A stretch of 64,000 nt of DNA from Methylobacterium sp. (GTDB lineage: Bacteria; Pseudomonadota; Alphaproteobacteria; Rhizobiales; Beijerinckiaceae). Location: the NCBI GenBank assembly GCA_020252645.1, contig JADCCN010000001.1, positions 146,099 to 210,098 on the forward strand, in the 5' to 3' direction. Below are positions 9,667 to 19,453 of the stretch, piece by piece. The notes below the pieces were generated by a model. It made no database searches and was not told the DNA's origin. It was given only the letters and a program-made list of their open reading frames with translations. The stretch's first letter is position 1. Every line of letters begins with the position of its first letter. The translations under genes and the position numbers were made by a program.

Positions 9667-11331
9667 ATGCTCTCCCGGCTCTCGATCCGCGATATCGTTC
9701 TGATCGAGCGGCTGGACCTCGATTTCCGCCATGGCCTTTCCGTGCTCACGGGCGAGACCGGCGCGGGCAAATCCATCCTGCTCGATTCGCTGGCGCTGGC
9801 GCTGGGCGGGCGCGGCGACGGCTCGCTTGTGCGCGCTGGCGCACAGCAAGGGCAGGTGACGGCCGTTTTCGATCTCCCGCCCGATCACGGGGCGATCGCG
9901 GTTGCCCGGGAGGCTGGTGCCGAGGTCGAAGGTGATCTCATCCTGCGCCGGGTGCAGATGGCCGATGGCCGTTCGCGCGCCTATGTGAACGACCAGCCGG
10001 TTTCCATGCAGATGCTGCGCGCCATCGGGGCCGCGCTCGTCGAAATCCACGGCCAGCATGCCGATCGCGCGATGATCGATCCTGGCACGCATCGCGATCT
10101 CGTGGATGACTTTGCGGGCCTTGGCGATGATGTCGCCGAGCTTTCCCGGCTTCATGCCCAATGGCGTGAGGCGGGGCGGGCGTTGCGCGAACATGAGGCG
10201 CGGATCGAGGCTGCGCGCCGGGAAGCCGATTTTATCCGCCATGCCACCGCTGAACTCGAGAAACTCGCGCCGGAGCCGGGCGAGGAAGAACGCCTCGCCG
10301 CCGGGCGCCAGCGAATGATGCAGGCCGAGAAGATCACCGGCGATCTGCGCGAGGCGGCCGATCTCCTCTCCGGAGACCAGGCGCCGGGGCCGACCCTGCT
10401 CTCGGTGTTGCGCCGGCTCGAACGGCGCCGCGAGCAGGCGGGGTCCGATCTCGCCGAGGCCGTGACCGCACTCGATGCCGCGCTGCAATCGCTTGATCTC
10501 GCGCATCAGAGCCTCGAAGCGGAGTTGCGGCAGGCGGAATTCGACCCGCGTGACCTGGAGCGGATCGAGGAGCGGCTCTTCGCGCTTCGGGCCGCCGGGC
10601 GGAAATACCAGACGCCTGTGGATGACCTGCCCGCACTCGCGGCGAAACTCGCCGGCGATCTCGAGGCGCTCGACCACGGCGAGGCCGAACTTGCGCGCCT
10701 CGAAAGGGATGTCGCCGCGCGCGAGGCCCTGCTCTCCACCAAGGCGCGCATGGTCTCGGAGAAGCGCCAGAACGCCGCGCGCGCGCTCGATGAGGCGATT
10801 GCCGGCGAATTGCCGCCGCTGAAGCTCGAACGCGCCCGCTTTGAAACCCGCGTCGAGAGTGATCCGGCGCGGCTTGAAGCCTCGGGCATCGACCGCGTGG
10901 AATTCCATGTCGCGACCAATCCCGGTGCGCGGCCCGGCCCGATGATGAAGGTGGCCTCGGGGGGTGAACTTGCGCGCTTCATGCTGGCGCTGAAGGTGAC
11001 ACTGGCGGATCGTGGTTCGGCGCCGACGCTCGTTTTCGACGAGATCGATACGGGCGTGGGCGGGGCCGTGGCCGATGCCATCGGCGCCAGGCTCGCGCGG
11101 CTCGCGGCGCGGGTGCAGGTGCTCGCGGTCACCCATGCGCCGCAGGTCGCGGCGCGCGCCTCCACGCATTTCGAGATTTCGAAGGCCGCGAGCGGCGAGG
11201 GGGATCGGGTGGCAACCCGCGTGCGCCTGCTCGATGATCCGGCCCGGCGCGAGGAGATCGCGCGCATGCTCTCGGGCGCGGCCATCACCGATGAGGCCCG
11301 TGCCGCGGCGGCAAGACTGCTGGAGACGTAA
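9667..11331 (+). CDS. recN: DNA repair protein RecN
   Basis: RecN is an SMC-like ATPase acting in double-strand break repair. It has Walker A GETGAGKS at residues 29-36, a long central coiled coil (about residues 150-370), the ABC signature region (KVASGGELARFMLALK) and Walker B (TLVFDEIDTGVGG) followed by VLAVTHAPQVAARA. The product is 554 residues, normal for the family. It starts 19 bases after bamD and ends 3 bases before ligA, so bamD-recN-ligA look co-transcribed. Confidence 0.96.
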   Translation: MLSRLSIRDIVLIERLDLDFRHGLSVLTGETGAGKSILLDSLALALGGRGDGSLVRAGAQQGQVTAVFDLPPDHGAIAVAREAGAEVEGDLILRRVQMADGRSRAYVNDQPVSMQMLRAIGAALVEIHGQHADRAMIDPGTHRDLVDDFAGLGDDVAELSRLHAQWREAGRALREHEARIEAARREADFIRHATAELEKLAPEPGEEERLAAGRQRMMQAEKITGDLREAADLLSGDQAPGPTLLSVLRRLERRREQAGSDLAEAVTALDAALQSLDLAHQSLEAELRQAEFDPRDLERIEERLFALRAAGRKYQTPVDDLPALAAKLAGDLEALDHGEAELARLERDVAAREALLSTKARMVSEKRQNAARALDEAIAGELPPLKLERARFETRVESDPARLEASGIDRVEFHVATNPGARPGPMMKVASGGELARFMLALKVTLADRGSAPTLVFDEIDTGVGGAVADAIGARLARLAARVQVLAVTHAPQVAARASTHFEISKAASGEGDRVATRVRLLDDPARREEIARMLSGAAITDEARAAAARLLET

Positions 11332-13479
<2,148 letters not shown>

Positions 13480-13482
<3 letters not shown>

Positions 13483-13583
13483 AGCGTGCTGTGTTCAGAC
13501 GGACGCACATCATGCTCTTACCTTATTATTATCGCATGCTTTTTTGTGAAAAACCGGATTCCACTTTTTCACAGCACGCTCTA
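13480..13583 (-). repeat. 104-bp dispersed two-hairpin repeat, copy 1
   Basis: Terminal inverted repeats (TAGAGCGTGCTGTG against its near-complement ending in GCTCTA) bracket two hairpins separated by an A/T-rich spacer. On the minus strand one hairpin has arms TGTGAAAAA/TTTTTCACA around the loop GTGGAATCCGG. The other has stem CACATCATGCTCT. Near-identical 104-bp copies lie at 29809, 37508 and 41763. The first three bases are the ligA stop codon. No coding capacity is seen. Confidence 0.92.
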
Positions 13584-13687
13584 GAGCCTGCTCGCGCAAA
13601 AGTGGATACCGATTCGTCGAAAGAAAATGATTTAAATCAAGAGATTAGAGCGGTCGATCTGATCGAGTCAGATCGGCAACCGCTCCA
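13582..13687 (+). repeat. 106-bp dispersed repeat of the GTGGANNCCG family
   Basis: It begins TAGAGC, sharing two bases with the previous element. It contains AAGTGGATACCGATTC with degraded arms, an A/T-rich spacer (AAATCAAGAGATTAGAGC), and a second hairpin with nested stems GAGCGGT/ACCGCTC and CGATCTGA/TCAGATCG. A close relative of the same length lies at 50227-50332. Together with copy 1 it fills the gap between ligA and the convergent MFS gene and may act in 3'-end formation. Confidence 0.85.
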
Positions 13688-13691
13688 AGGC

Positions 13692-14873
13692 TCAGTCCTC
13701 GCGGCGCGAGAGCCAACCCGAGGCGAGCGCCAGCACGGCGCAGACCGTCATGATGATCGCGAGCGGCATGGCCGTGCCCGTCACCAGCTTGCCGCCGAGA
13801 TAGCTCGCGACCGCGCCGATTCCCATCTGCCCGAAACCGAGCAGCCCCGAACCCGCGCCCGCCGCGAGCGGATTGATGCCCACGCCCGCAGCGATGCTGT
13901 TGGGCAGCACCAGGCCATTGCCGAACGAGGCGATCATCGCCGGAATGAAGAGCGCAAGCGGATTGAGCCAGCCGGCACCCGCCGCGGCGAGAATCATCAG
14001 GGCGCCCACCAGCCCCACCACATTGCCCCAGAAGATGAGGCGCTCGCCGCCCAGGCTTGGCGTGAAGCGGCCGGAAACGAAGTTCCCCGCCATGTAGCCC
14101 AGGGAGAGCGTCATGAACCACAGGCCATATTCGGTCTTGGGGCGGTCGAGCACCTCGATCATCAGGTAGGGAGCGGTGCCGAGGAACGCGAAGAACATGC
14201 CCGAGCAGAAGGCGCCCGCGCCCCAATAGCCCATGAAGCGGCGGTCCCCCAGCAGCGCCAGGCTCCGCCTTGCGACATCGCCCGCCGTGGCCGCGACAAG
14301 GCTCGCGGGACGTGTTTCCGGCAGGATGGGCGCGGCGATCACAAAGGAGATGAAGCCGAGCACCGAACAGAACAGCAGGATGGCGCGCCAGCCGAACAGA
14401 TCGTCGATCGTCGCGCCGAGAACGGGGGAAACCATCGGAGCCACCACCATGGCCATGGTGACATAGGCGATCATGCTGGCGGCGGAATCGCGCGAATAGA
14501 GGTCGCGGATCATCGTGCGCGCCAGCGTGATGCCCGCCGTCGCGCCGAAGCTCTGCAGGATGCGCGCGACAATCAGCATCTCGACATTCGGGGCGAGATA
14601 GGCCGCGAGGCTCGACAGAACATAGAGCACGAGCGCCACCAGCAGCACCGGGCGCCTCCCGAAGCGATCGGCCAGCGGGCCGAGCATCAATTGTCCCACC
14701 GCCATGCCGAGCAGGTAGAGCGAAAGCGTGAGCTGCACGCGCTCCTTCGTGGCCTTCAGGCTATCCACCATCCCCGGCAGGGAGGGCACGAGGATGTTGA
14801 GCGTCAGCGGCCCCAGCATGGAGAGCATGACGAGCAGGACGAGAAAGGCCCGGCTGTTCGTGTCCGTTTTCAT
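13692..14873 (-). CDS. MFS drug-resistance transporter, Bcr/CflA type
   Basis: A 393-residue inner-membrane protein with about 12 hydrophobic helices. It has the MFS loop motif GPLADRFGRRPVLL near residues 65-78 and ARILQSFGATAGITLARTMIRD, typical of Bcr/CflA (DHA1) efflux proteins. The substrate cannot be predicted. Its start overlaps the stop of the upstream M24 peptidase gene by 4 bases (ATGA), so the two form a translationally coupled pair. It converges on ligA, with two repeat elements between them. Confidence 0.9.
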   Translation of the reverse strand: MKTDTNSRAFLVLLVMLSMLGPLTLNILVPSLPGMVDSLKATKERVQLTLSLYLLGMAVGQLMLGPLADRFGRRPVLLVALVLYVLSSLAAYLAPNVEMLIVARILQSFGATAGITLARTMIRDLYSRDSAASMIAYVTMAMVVAPMVSPVLGATIDDLFGWRAILLFCSVLGFISFVIAAPILPETRPASLVAATAGDVARRSLALLGDRRFMGYWGAGAFCSGMFFAFLGTAPYLMIEVLDRPKTEYGLWFMTLSLGYMAGNFVSGRFTPSLGGERLIFWGNVVGLVGALMILAAAGAGWLNPLALFIPAMIASFGNGLVLPNSIAAGVGINPLAAGAGSGLLGFGQMGIGAVASYLGGKLVTGTAMPLAIIMTVCAVLALASGWLSRRED

Positions 14874-16741
14874 AGCGGCCGCGTCGCATCCTCCAGCCAG
14901 GCGCTGGTTTCTGCTTCGAGGAGGGGCGCGAGCCTTTCGCGCGTTTTTGCATGGTAGGCGTCGATCCAGTCGCGCTCGGCGCGGGAGAGCATGGACTTTA
15001 CGATCAGGCGCCGGTCGATGGGGCAGAAGGTGAGCGTCTCGAAGCCGAACATCGGCCGCTCGCCGCCGGAAATCGCGCGCGGCTCCACGACGATCAGGTT
15101 CTCGATGCGGATGCCGAAGGCGCCCTCGCGATAATAGCCGGGCTCGTCGGAGAGCATCATCCCCGGTTCGAGCGCGGTATGCCCCAGTTTCGAGAGGCGT
15201 TGCGGCCCCTCATGCACCGAGAGGAAAGAGCCCACGCCATGGCCGGTGCCATGGTCGAAATCCATGCCGGCTTCCCAGAGCGGCAGGCGCGCGAGCGCAT
15301 CGAGCTGCGCGCCGGATGTGCCCTTTGGAAAGGTGGCGCGCGCCACCGCGATCATGCCGCGCAGCACGCGGGTGAAGGCCTCGCGCATCGCTTTCGTGGA
15401 GCGCTTCACCTGAACGGTGCGGGTGATGTCGGTGGTGCCGTCGCGATATTGCCCGCCCGAATCGATGAGATAGAGGCCGGGCGCGATCGGCCGATTGGTC
15501 GCTTCCGTCACGCGGTAATGCGGCAGGGCGGCATTGGGCCCGGCGGCCGAGATCGAGGGGAAGGAGACATCCACCAGCGCATTCGTCTCGCGGCGAAAGC
15601 CTTCGAGTGCCACCGCCGCGTCGATCTCCGTGAGCGGCGTGTCCCGGGCGATCTCGCGATCGAGCCAGGCGAGGAAGCGCACCATCGCCGCGCCGTCGCG
15701 CAAGTGCGCGGCACGCGCGCCTGCGATTTCGGTTGCGTTCTTGCGCGCCTTCATCAGCGCAATCGGGTCCGGTCCGAGATCGGGCGTGCCCCCGGCGGAG
15801 CGAATGGCTTCCGAGAAGCGCAAAGGTGCGCTCTCCTCGTCGAGACGGATGCGCGAGCCGGACTTCGCAAGCCTGATAAGCCGCGCCTCGACCTCCAGCG
15901 CGCCTTCCGCTTGCGGTGCCACGATCTCCACGATGCCGCCCAGCGCCTTCGCGAGCCCCGGCTCCAGCCGGGCGGGATCGACGAACAGGCTCGGCTTGCC
16001 CTCCGCCGGCACCAGCGCGAAAGCGCGGAGGATCGGCAGATGCGGCACATCGCCCGCGCGGATATTGAACAGCCAGTTGACCGAGGGGCATTCCGAAACC
16101 AGCAGCGCGCCGAGCTTCTGCTCGCGCAGGCTCTCCTGCAATCGCGCGATCTTCGCCTCGCGGCTTTCACCGGCGAAAGTCACGGGGTGGTCGATGACAG
16201 GGGTCGCGGGGGCCGTGGGGCGGTTTTCCCAGATCGTGGCGAAGGGGTCTTCCCTGGTTGCAACCAGGGTGATCTCCGCTTCCTGCGCGGCCCGCTCGAA
16301 CCGGGCGAGGCCGCGAGCGGTGAAGAGAGCGGGATCATAGCCGATCCGCGTGCCCGGCGCCTCGCGCTTCAGCCAGGCATCCGGGCTTGTCTCGGCCAGC
16401 GGCACGATGGAGATCAGCTTGCCATTCACCTCCGCCTTGGCCTGAACCGTGTAGCGGCCATCGACAAAGAGCGGCAGGCGATCCGCCATGAGAATCGCGA
16501 ACCCGGCCGAACCCGTGAAGCCCGTGAGCCAGCCCAGGCGATTCTCGGAAGCCGGGATGTATTCCCCCTGGAAGATATCGGCGCGCGGCACCAGAATTCC
16601 GTCGAGCTTCAGCGATTTCAGCACCTTGCGCAGGGCTTTCGCCCGCGCGGCGCTGTGCTGCGGCTCACCGCGCTCGGTGAAGCTCTGGAACCGGGCCTGC
16701 TTGTGGGGGAAATGTGGAACAACGGGGCGAAAGCGCGGCAC
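14870..16741 (-). CDS. M24B aminopeptidase P-family metallopeptidase
   Basis: A 623-residue Xaa-Pro aminopeptidase-like enzyme with two creatinase-type N-terminal domains (VPRADIFQGEYIPASENRL; SECPSVNWLFNIR) and a catalytic pita-bread domain. Metal ligands are visible in LIDSGGQYRDGTTDITRT (two Asp), GTGHGVGSFLSVHE (His), SDEPGYY (Glu) and IRIENLIVV (Glu). The C-terminal FCPIDRRLI segment is characteristic of the long form. No signal peptide is seen, so it is probably cytosolic. It is first in a two-gene unit with the MFS exporter; no functional link is evident. Confidence 0.92.
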   Translation of the reverse strand: MPRFRPVVPHFPHKQARFQSFTERGEPQHSAARAKALRKVLKSLKLDGILVPRADIFQGEYIPASENRLGWLTGFTGSAGFAILMADRLPLFVDGRYTVQAKAEVNGKLISIVPLAETSPDAWLKREAPGTRIGYDPALFTARGLARFERAAQEAEITLVATREDPFATIWENRPTAPATPVIDHPVTFAGESREAKIARLQESLREQKLGALLVSECPSVNWLFNIRAGDVPHLPILRAFALVPAEGKPSLFVDPARLEPGLAKALGGIVEIVAPQAEGALEVEARLIRLAKSGSRIRLDEESAPLRFSEAIRSAGGTPDLGPDPIALMKARKNATEIAGARAAHLRDGAAMVRFLAWLDREIARDTPLTEIDAAVALEGFRRETNALVDVSFPSISAAGPNAALPHYRVTEATNRPIAPGLYLIDSGGQYRDGTTDITRTVQVKRSTKAMREAFTRVLRGMIAVARATFPKGTSGAQLDALARLPLWEAGMDFDHGTGHGVGSFLSVHEGPQRLSKLGHTALEPGMMLSDEPGYYREGAFGIRIENLIVVEPRAISGGERPMFGFETLTFCPIDRRLIVKSMLSRAERDWIDAYHAKTRERLAPLLEAETSAWLEDATRPL

Positions 16742-17083
16742 GGAGGGCTCGGATCAGTTTCGGGAGAGTTGAAACCGTAACGGGCGATGCCCTGCGCTTC
16801 AAGCGATGTTCCGCCAGAATATGCGCGCGGCTCTTCCGGGAGGGCTCTGCCCGATCGGGTGTCGAGCCGTTCATCATTCATGCATGAATTGGGCATATCG
16901 ACATTAATTATAGAACATATATGCGTTAATTGCATATCTTGGTTGCGCCTGCACCCCTTGTTGCGACGCAGCACAAGGCGCATCTTTCTCCTCAAGACGG
17001 ACGGCAGCAGGCGGATGGCGACAGGTGCCATCGGCTCGCAACAAGGGGGATGCCGGACCGCCTCCGAACACAGGAGTGACCCG
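16742..17083. other. Divergent intergenic region with A/T-rich patch and 14-bp palindrome
   Basis: This lies between the divergent M24 gene and the micro-ORF at 17084. It contains the perfect palindrome ATTCATGCATGAAT (about 16875-16888) and, just after it, an A/T-rich stretch (16905-16937) unusual for this chromosome, likely promoter or operator sequence. No gene is supported: an open frame from 16787 runs into the micro-ORF but lacks coding character before 17084. Confidence 0.5.
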
Positions 17084-17326
17084 ATGAATACCAGTGTTTA
17101 TTCCGATGCGCTTCTCCCGCTTGCGGGTGTGAAAAGCCAGGCGAAGCCCGCGAAGCGCGGCTTTTTCGGTCGCATCATCGATGCGATCGCTGCCAGCAAC
17201 GAGGCGAAAGCCGAGCGCGAAATCCGCCGCATCGAGGCCATTTACGGCCATTCCCTGCGCGAATTCGCCGGCAACCGCTCCACGAAGGTCGCGAGCGACC
17301 TTCCCTTCCTGGCGTCGAAAGACTGA
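17084..17326 (+). CDS. Small conserved-type hypothetical protein (80 aa)
   Basis: The ATG is preceded by AGGAG at a 7-base spacing, the best start in a longer frame. The product is basic in its middle (KPAKRGFFGRIIDAIAASNE, then KAEREIRRIEAIYG), then HSLREFAGNR and a short polar end. It has no signal peptide or obvious membrane helix. It is followed 30 bases later by a 38-codon ORF and then a strong terminator at 17533, suggesting a short bicistronic transcript. I do not recognise a family. Confidence 0.6.
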   Translation: MNTSVYSDALLPLAGVKSQAKPAKRGFFGRIIDAIAASNEAKAEREIRRIEAIYGHSLREFAGNRSTKVASDLPFLASKD

Positions 17327-17356
17327 TGTCAACTTCCCTTTTGAAAGCAGCCTGAC

Positions 17357-17473
17357 ATGGCCCTCATCCCGAATCTTCTCAAGGCCTTTCGCTTCATGGT
17401 CGAGGTGATGATTGAAGCGCGCGCCGCCTATATCGCGAGCCGCCGCCGTTATCCGGGCCTCAGCCCCGAATAA
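17357..17473 (+). CDS. Micro-ORF, 38-aa hypothetical protein
   Basis: It starts MALIPNLLKAFRFMVEVMIE, an amphipathic or hydrophobic helix, and ends in a basic segment (ASRRRYPGLSPE). The ribosome site is weak (GAAAGCAG). It is called because it lies between the 80-aa gene and an intrinsic terminator on the same strand and because its composition looks like a genuine small membrane-associated peptide. Its last 14 bases overlap the extended 3' end of the convergent prmA frame. Function unknown. Confidence 0.45.
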   Translation: MALIPNLLKAFRFMVEVMIEARAAYIASRRRYPGLSPE

Positions 17474-18614
17474 CGGCTTGAAGAAAGTCGGCCGGGTCCC
17501 GCGCTCTCCTCCCTCGCGCGCCGGCCAGGGAGAGCCCCGGGTTCCTCCCACCCGGGGCTTTTTCTTGTCCGGAATGCAGAAGGGGGCGGGAGCCCTGCCC
17601 GCCGCGCTGCAGCGTGAGGCTCACCCAATCCTCGATCTGCCTCTTCGCAGCCAGTGCGAAACCCTGCCGGCGATAGGCCGAGAGCACGCCCGGCACATCA
17701 CCCGGCAAGAGGCCGGAGAGGATCAGCGCACAGCCAGGCCCCGCGGCCAGACCGACCTGCCGAGAAATGCCCTTCAGCGGCCGCGCGAGAATATTGGCAA
17801 GAACGAGATCGTAATGGTTCGAGCGCCGCAAGGCCGGGTGCTGCAATCCGGCCGCGCGATACACCTTGAGCCGATTGCCCACGCCGTTGAGACGCGCATT
17901 CCCGCGCGCGATCGCCACGGAATCCGGGTCGATCTCCCCGCCCAGCACCGGCTGGTTCAGCGCTTTGGCAAGGCCGATCGCGAGCACGCCGGTGCCGGTT
18001 CCGATATCCACGATCCGCCGCGGGCGGCGGCGCTTCAGCAGGGCCGTGATGTGCTCGAGGCAGCCGCGCGTGGTGCCGTGATGGCCGGTTCCAAACGCCA
18101 GAGCCGCCTCGATCTCGATGCCGATCTGGCCGATGCGCACGGCCTCGCGATCATGCGCGCCATGCACCAAGAAGCGCCCGGCGGTGACCGGCTTCAGCCC
18201 TTCCAGCGCCGAGGCGACCCAATCAGTGGCCGCGACAGGCTCGAAAACGAGCTTTTCGGCCGTTTCTTCGGAAGAAAATCCGGCAACGAGTGCACGGATT
18301 TCATCCTCATCCGGTTCAAAGGCGAAATGCAGTTCCAGCCGCCACGGGCCTGTTTCATCGGGGTGGAGCGTGCCCATCGCGCCCTCGCGGCCCTGCTTCG
18401 CGGGCGCGGTCTTGGCGGGTGCGGTCTTGGCAGGTGCTGTGGAAGCCCCGCGCAGGCCGGCTTCCAGCGAGGCGATCTCGAAAGCGGCGGTGGCGATCTC
18501 CTCAGGCTCGAACATTTCGCCGAGGCCATCGGCAATCGCGCGGGCGGTTGGCTCATCGGTTGTCAGATGCGCGAGCGTGGTGGGGGCGGAAAGGCCACGG
18601 GAAAACATGGGCAT
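17460..18614 (-). CDS. prmA: Ribosomal protein L11 methyltransferase (PrmA-like) with C-terminal extension
   Basis: PrmA trimethylates ribosomal protein L11. The SAM-binding core is clear: LAFGTGHHGTTRGCLEHI, motif I VDIGTGTGVLAIGLAKAL, acidic loop GGEIDPDSVAIARGNA and catalytic-loop DLVLANILARPL. At 384 residues it is longer than the roughly 290-300 usual. One addition is an Ala/Pro/Lys insert with three tandem APAKT units near residues 60-73. The other is about 45 Arg/Gly-rich residues after EDWVSLTLQRGG that are read through the convergent terminator at 17533. That tail looks like a lost original stop rather than a domain. Confidence 0.9.
   Translation of the reverse strand: MPMFSRGLSAPTTLAHLTTDEPTARAIADGLGEMFEPEEIATAAFEIASLEAGLRGASTAPAKTAPAKTAPAKQGREGAMGTLHPDETGPWRLELHFAFEPDEDEIRALVAGFSSEETAEKLVFEPVAATDWVASALEGLKPVTAGRFLVHGAHDREAVRIGQIGIEIEAALAFGTGHHGTTRGCLEHITALLKRRRPRRIVDIGTGTGVLAIGLAKALNQPVLGGEIDPDSVAIARGNARLNGVGNRLKVYRAAGLQHPALRRSNHYDLVLANILARPLKGISRQVGLAAGPGCALILSGLLPGDVPGVLSAYRRQGFALAAKRQIEDWVSLTLQRGGQGSRPLLHSGQEKAPGGRNPGLSLAGARGRRARDPADFLQAVIRG
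17533..17566 (+). terminator. Intrinsic terminator after the micro-ORFs
   Basis: A perfect 10-bp stem AGCCCCGGGT/ACCCGGGGCT with a 7-base loop is followed by TTTTCTT. It is oriented to end transcripts of 17084-17473. The same bases fall inside the C-terminal codons of the prmA-like gene on the other strand. Confidence 0.88.
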
Positions 18615-18674
18615 GCCGGCTTATGACGCGAGGCCGCAGCGGGATGCAAGTGCAAGATTGAATCATGAAATGTC

Positions 18675-18702
18675 ATTCCCGACGCCGAAGGCGCGCGGGA
18701 AT
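18675..18702. repeat. ATTCCCG...CGGGAAT palindromic repeat
   Basis: An inverted repeat ATTCCCG/CGGGAAT around a GC-rich centre, in the context GTCATTCCCG to CGGGAATCCATC. It sits between the prmA start and the hicB 3' end. The layout resembles short GC-rich intergenic palindromes common in alphaproteobacteria. It is a different family from the GTGGANNCCG elements. Confidence 0.55.
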
Positions 18703-18719
18703 CCATCTCATCCGGCCGA

Positions 18720-19013
18720 TTATTCGGCCGCAGGGCGGAAATGTTGGCGCGGCAAGGGCACGGCGATCAGGATCGCTTCGGCGGAATCTTCGAGGAATTC
18801 CGGATCTTTCCGCAACTCATCGATGGTCCGAGGTTCAGGGAAGGGGCCGTCCCCCGTTTCCCATCCATCGGCAATGAAGCTCAGCAGGGAAGATGCGCGT
18901 TCGACGGCCTCATCAAGGCTGTCCGCAGCCGTGATCTGGCCGGGAAATTCGGCGAAGGAGACGCCGTAGCAGCTGTCATTTTCCTTGTGCACCATGGCGA
19001 TGTAATGCGCCAT
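18720..19013 (-). CDS. hicB: HicB-family antitoxin
   Basis: A 97-residue protein with the partial RNase-H-like HicB fold: MAHYIAMVHKENDSCYGVSF, FAEFPGQITAADSLDEAVERA and a C-terminal IDELRKDPEF segment. Such proteins neutralise HicA and often bind their own promoter. I see no clear C-terminal RHH or HTH domain, so DNA binding is uncertain. It follows hicA by 12 bases on the same strand, in the usual hicA-hicB order. Confidence 0.86.
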   Translation of the reverse strand: MAHYIAMVHKENDSCYGVSFAEFPGQITAADSLDEAVERASSLLSFIADGWETGDGPFPEPRTIDELRKDPEFLEDSAEAILIAVPLPRQHFRPAAE

Positions 19014-19025
19014 TTTCCCGCTCGC

Positions 19026-19235
19026 TCATTTCCACGGCCATCCCGCTTGCCGGTAGATTGACCGAACCGTCTTCTCTGGCAAGTCTTTTCGGCCGGGACC
19101 GTCAACGGTCACTTTGCCGGGCTTGGTCGGGTGCTTGAACTGGATATGGTCGCCCGGACCTTTTCGATGGACAACCCACCCCTCCGCCTTCAGGCGGCGG
19201 ATAATGTCGCGGCAATCGCGAAGGATGGGAGGCAT
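19026..19235 (-). CDS. hicA: HicA-family mRNA interferase toxin
   Basis: A 69-residue double-stranded-RNA-binding-like toxin. It shows the core pattern RRLKAEGWVVHRKGPGDHIQF, with the catalytic His in GDHIQFKHP, and KVTVDGPGRKDLPEKTVRSI. Family members cleave mRNA when the HicB partner is degraded. It is upstream of hicB in a two-gene unit, with a 218-base A/T-richer gap before the UvrD gene. Confidence 0.9.
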   Translation of the reverse strand: MPPILRDCRDIIRRLKAEGWVVHRKGPGDHIQFKHPTKPGKVTVDGPGRKDLPEKTVRSIYRQAGWPWK

Positions 19236-19453
19236 GGGCGACGCTCCTGATTCGAAAGGTCGCCCTCTAGTAATAATCAGCTTTTTGCAGGGTCAACATC
19301 TAGTTAGATTTTGACGCTAAGACCGCAACATCTGGTGGAGAATGTGTGTATGTTGGGGACAAGTCGACGATTCTTGCCAACGCCTTCTGTTCATTGACGG
19401 ATTCCGTTGAACTGACACCAAAAGCTACTTGGAACGAAAAAAACGCGCCAACA

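Noticed and set aside
16905-16937. CtrA-type site (TTAA-N7-TTAA) in the A/T-rich patch
   Set aside because: The two TTAA boxes are 18 bases apart, not 7.
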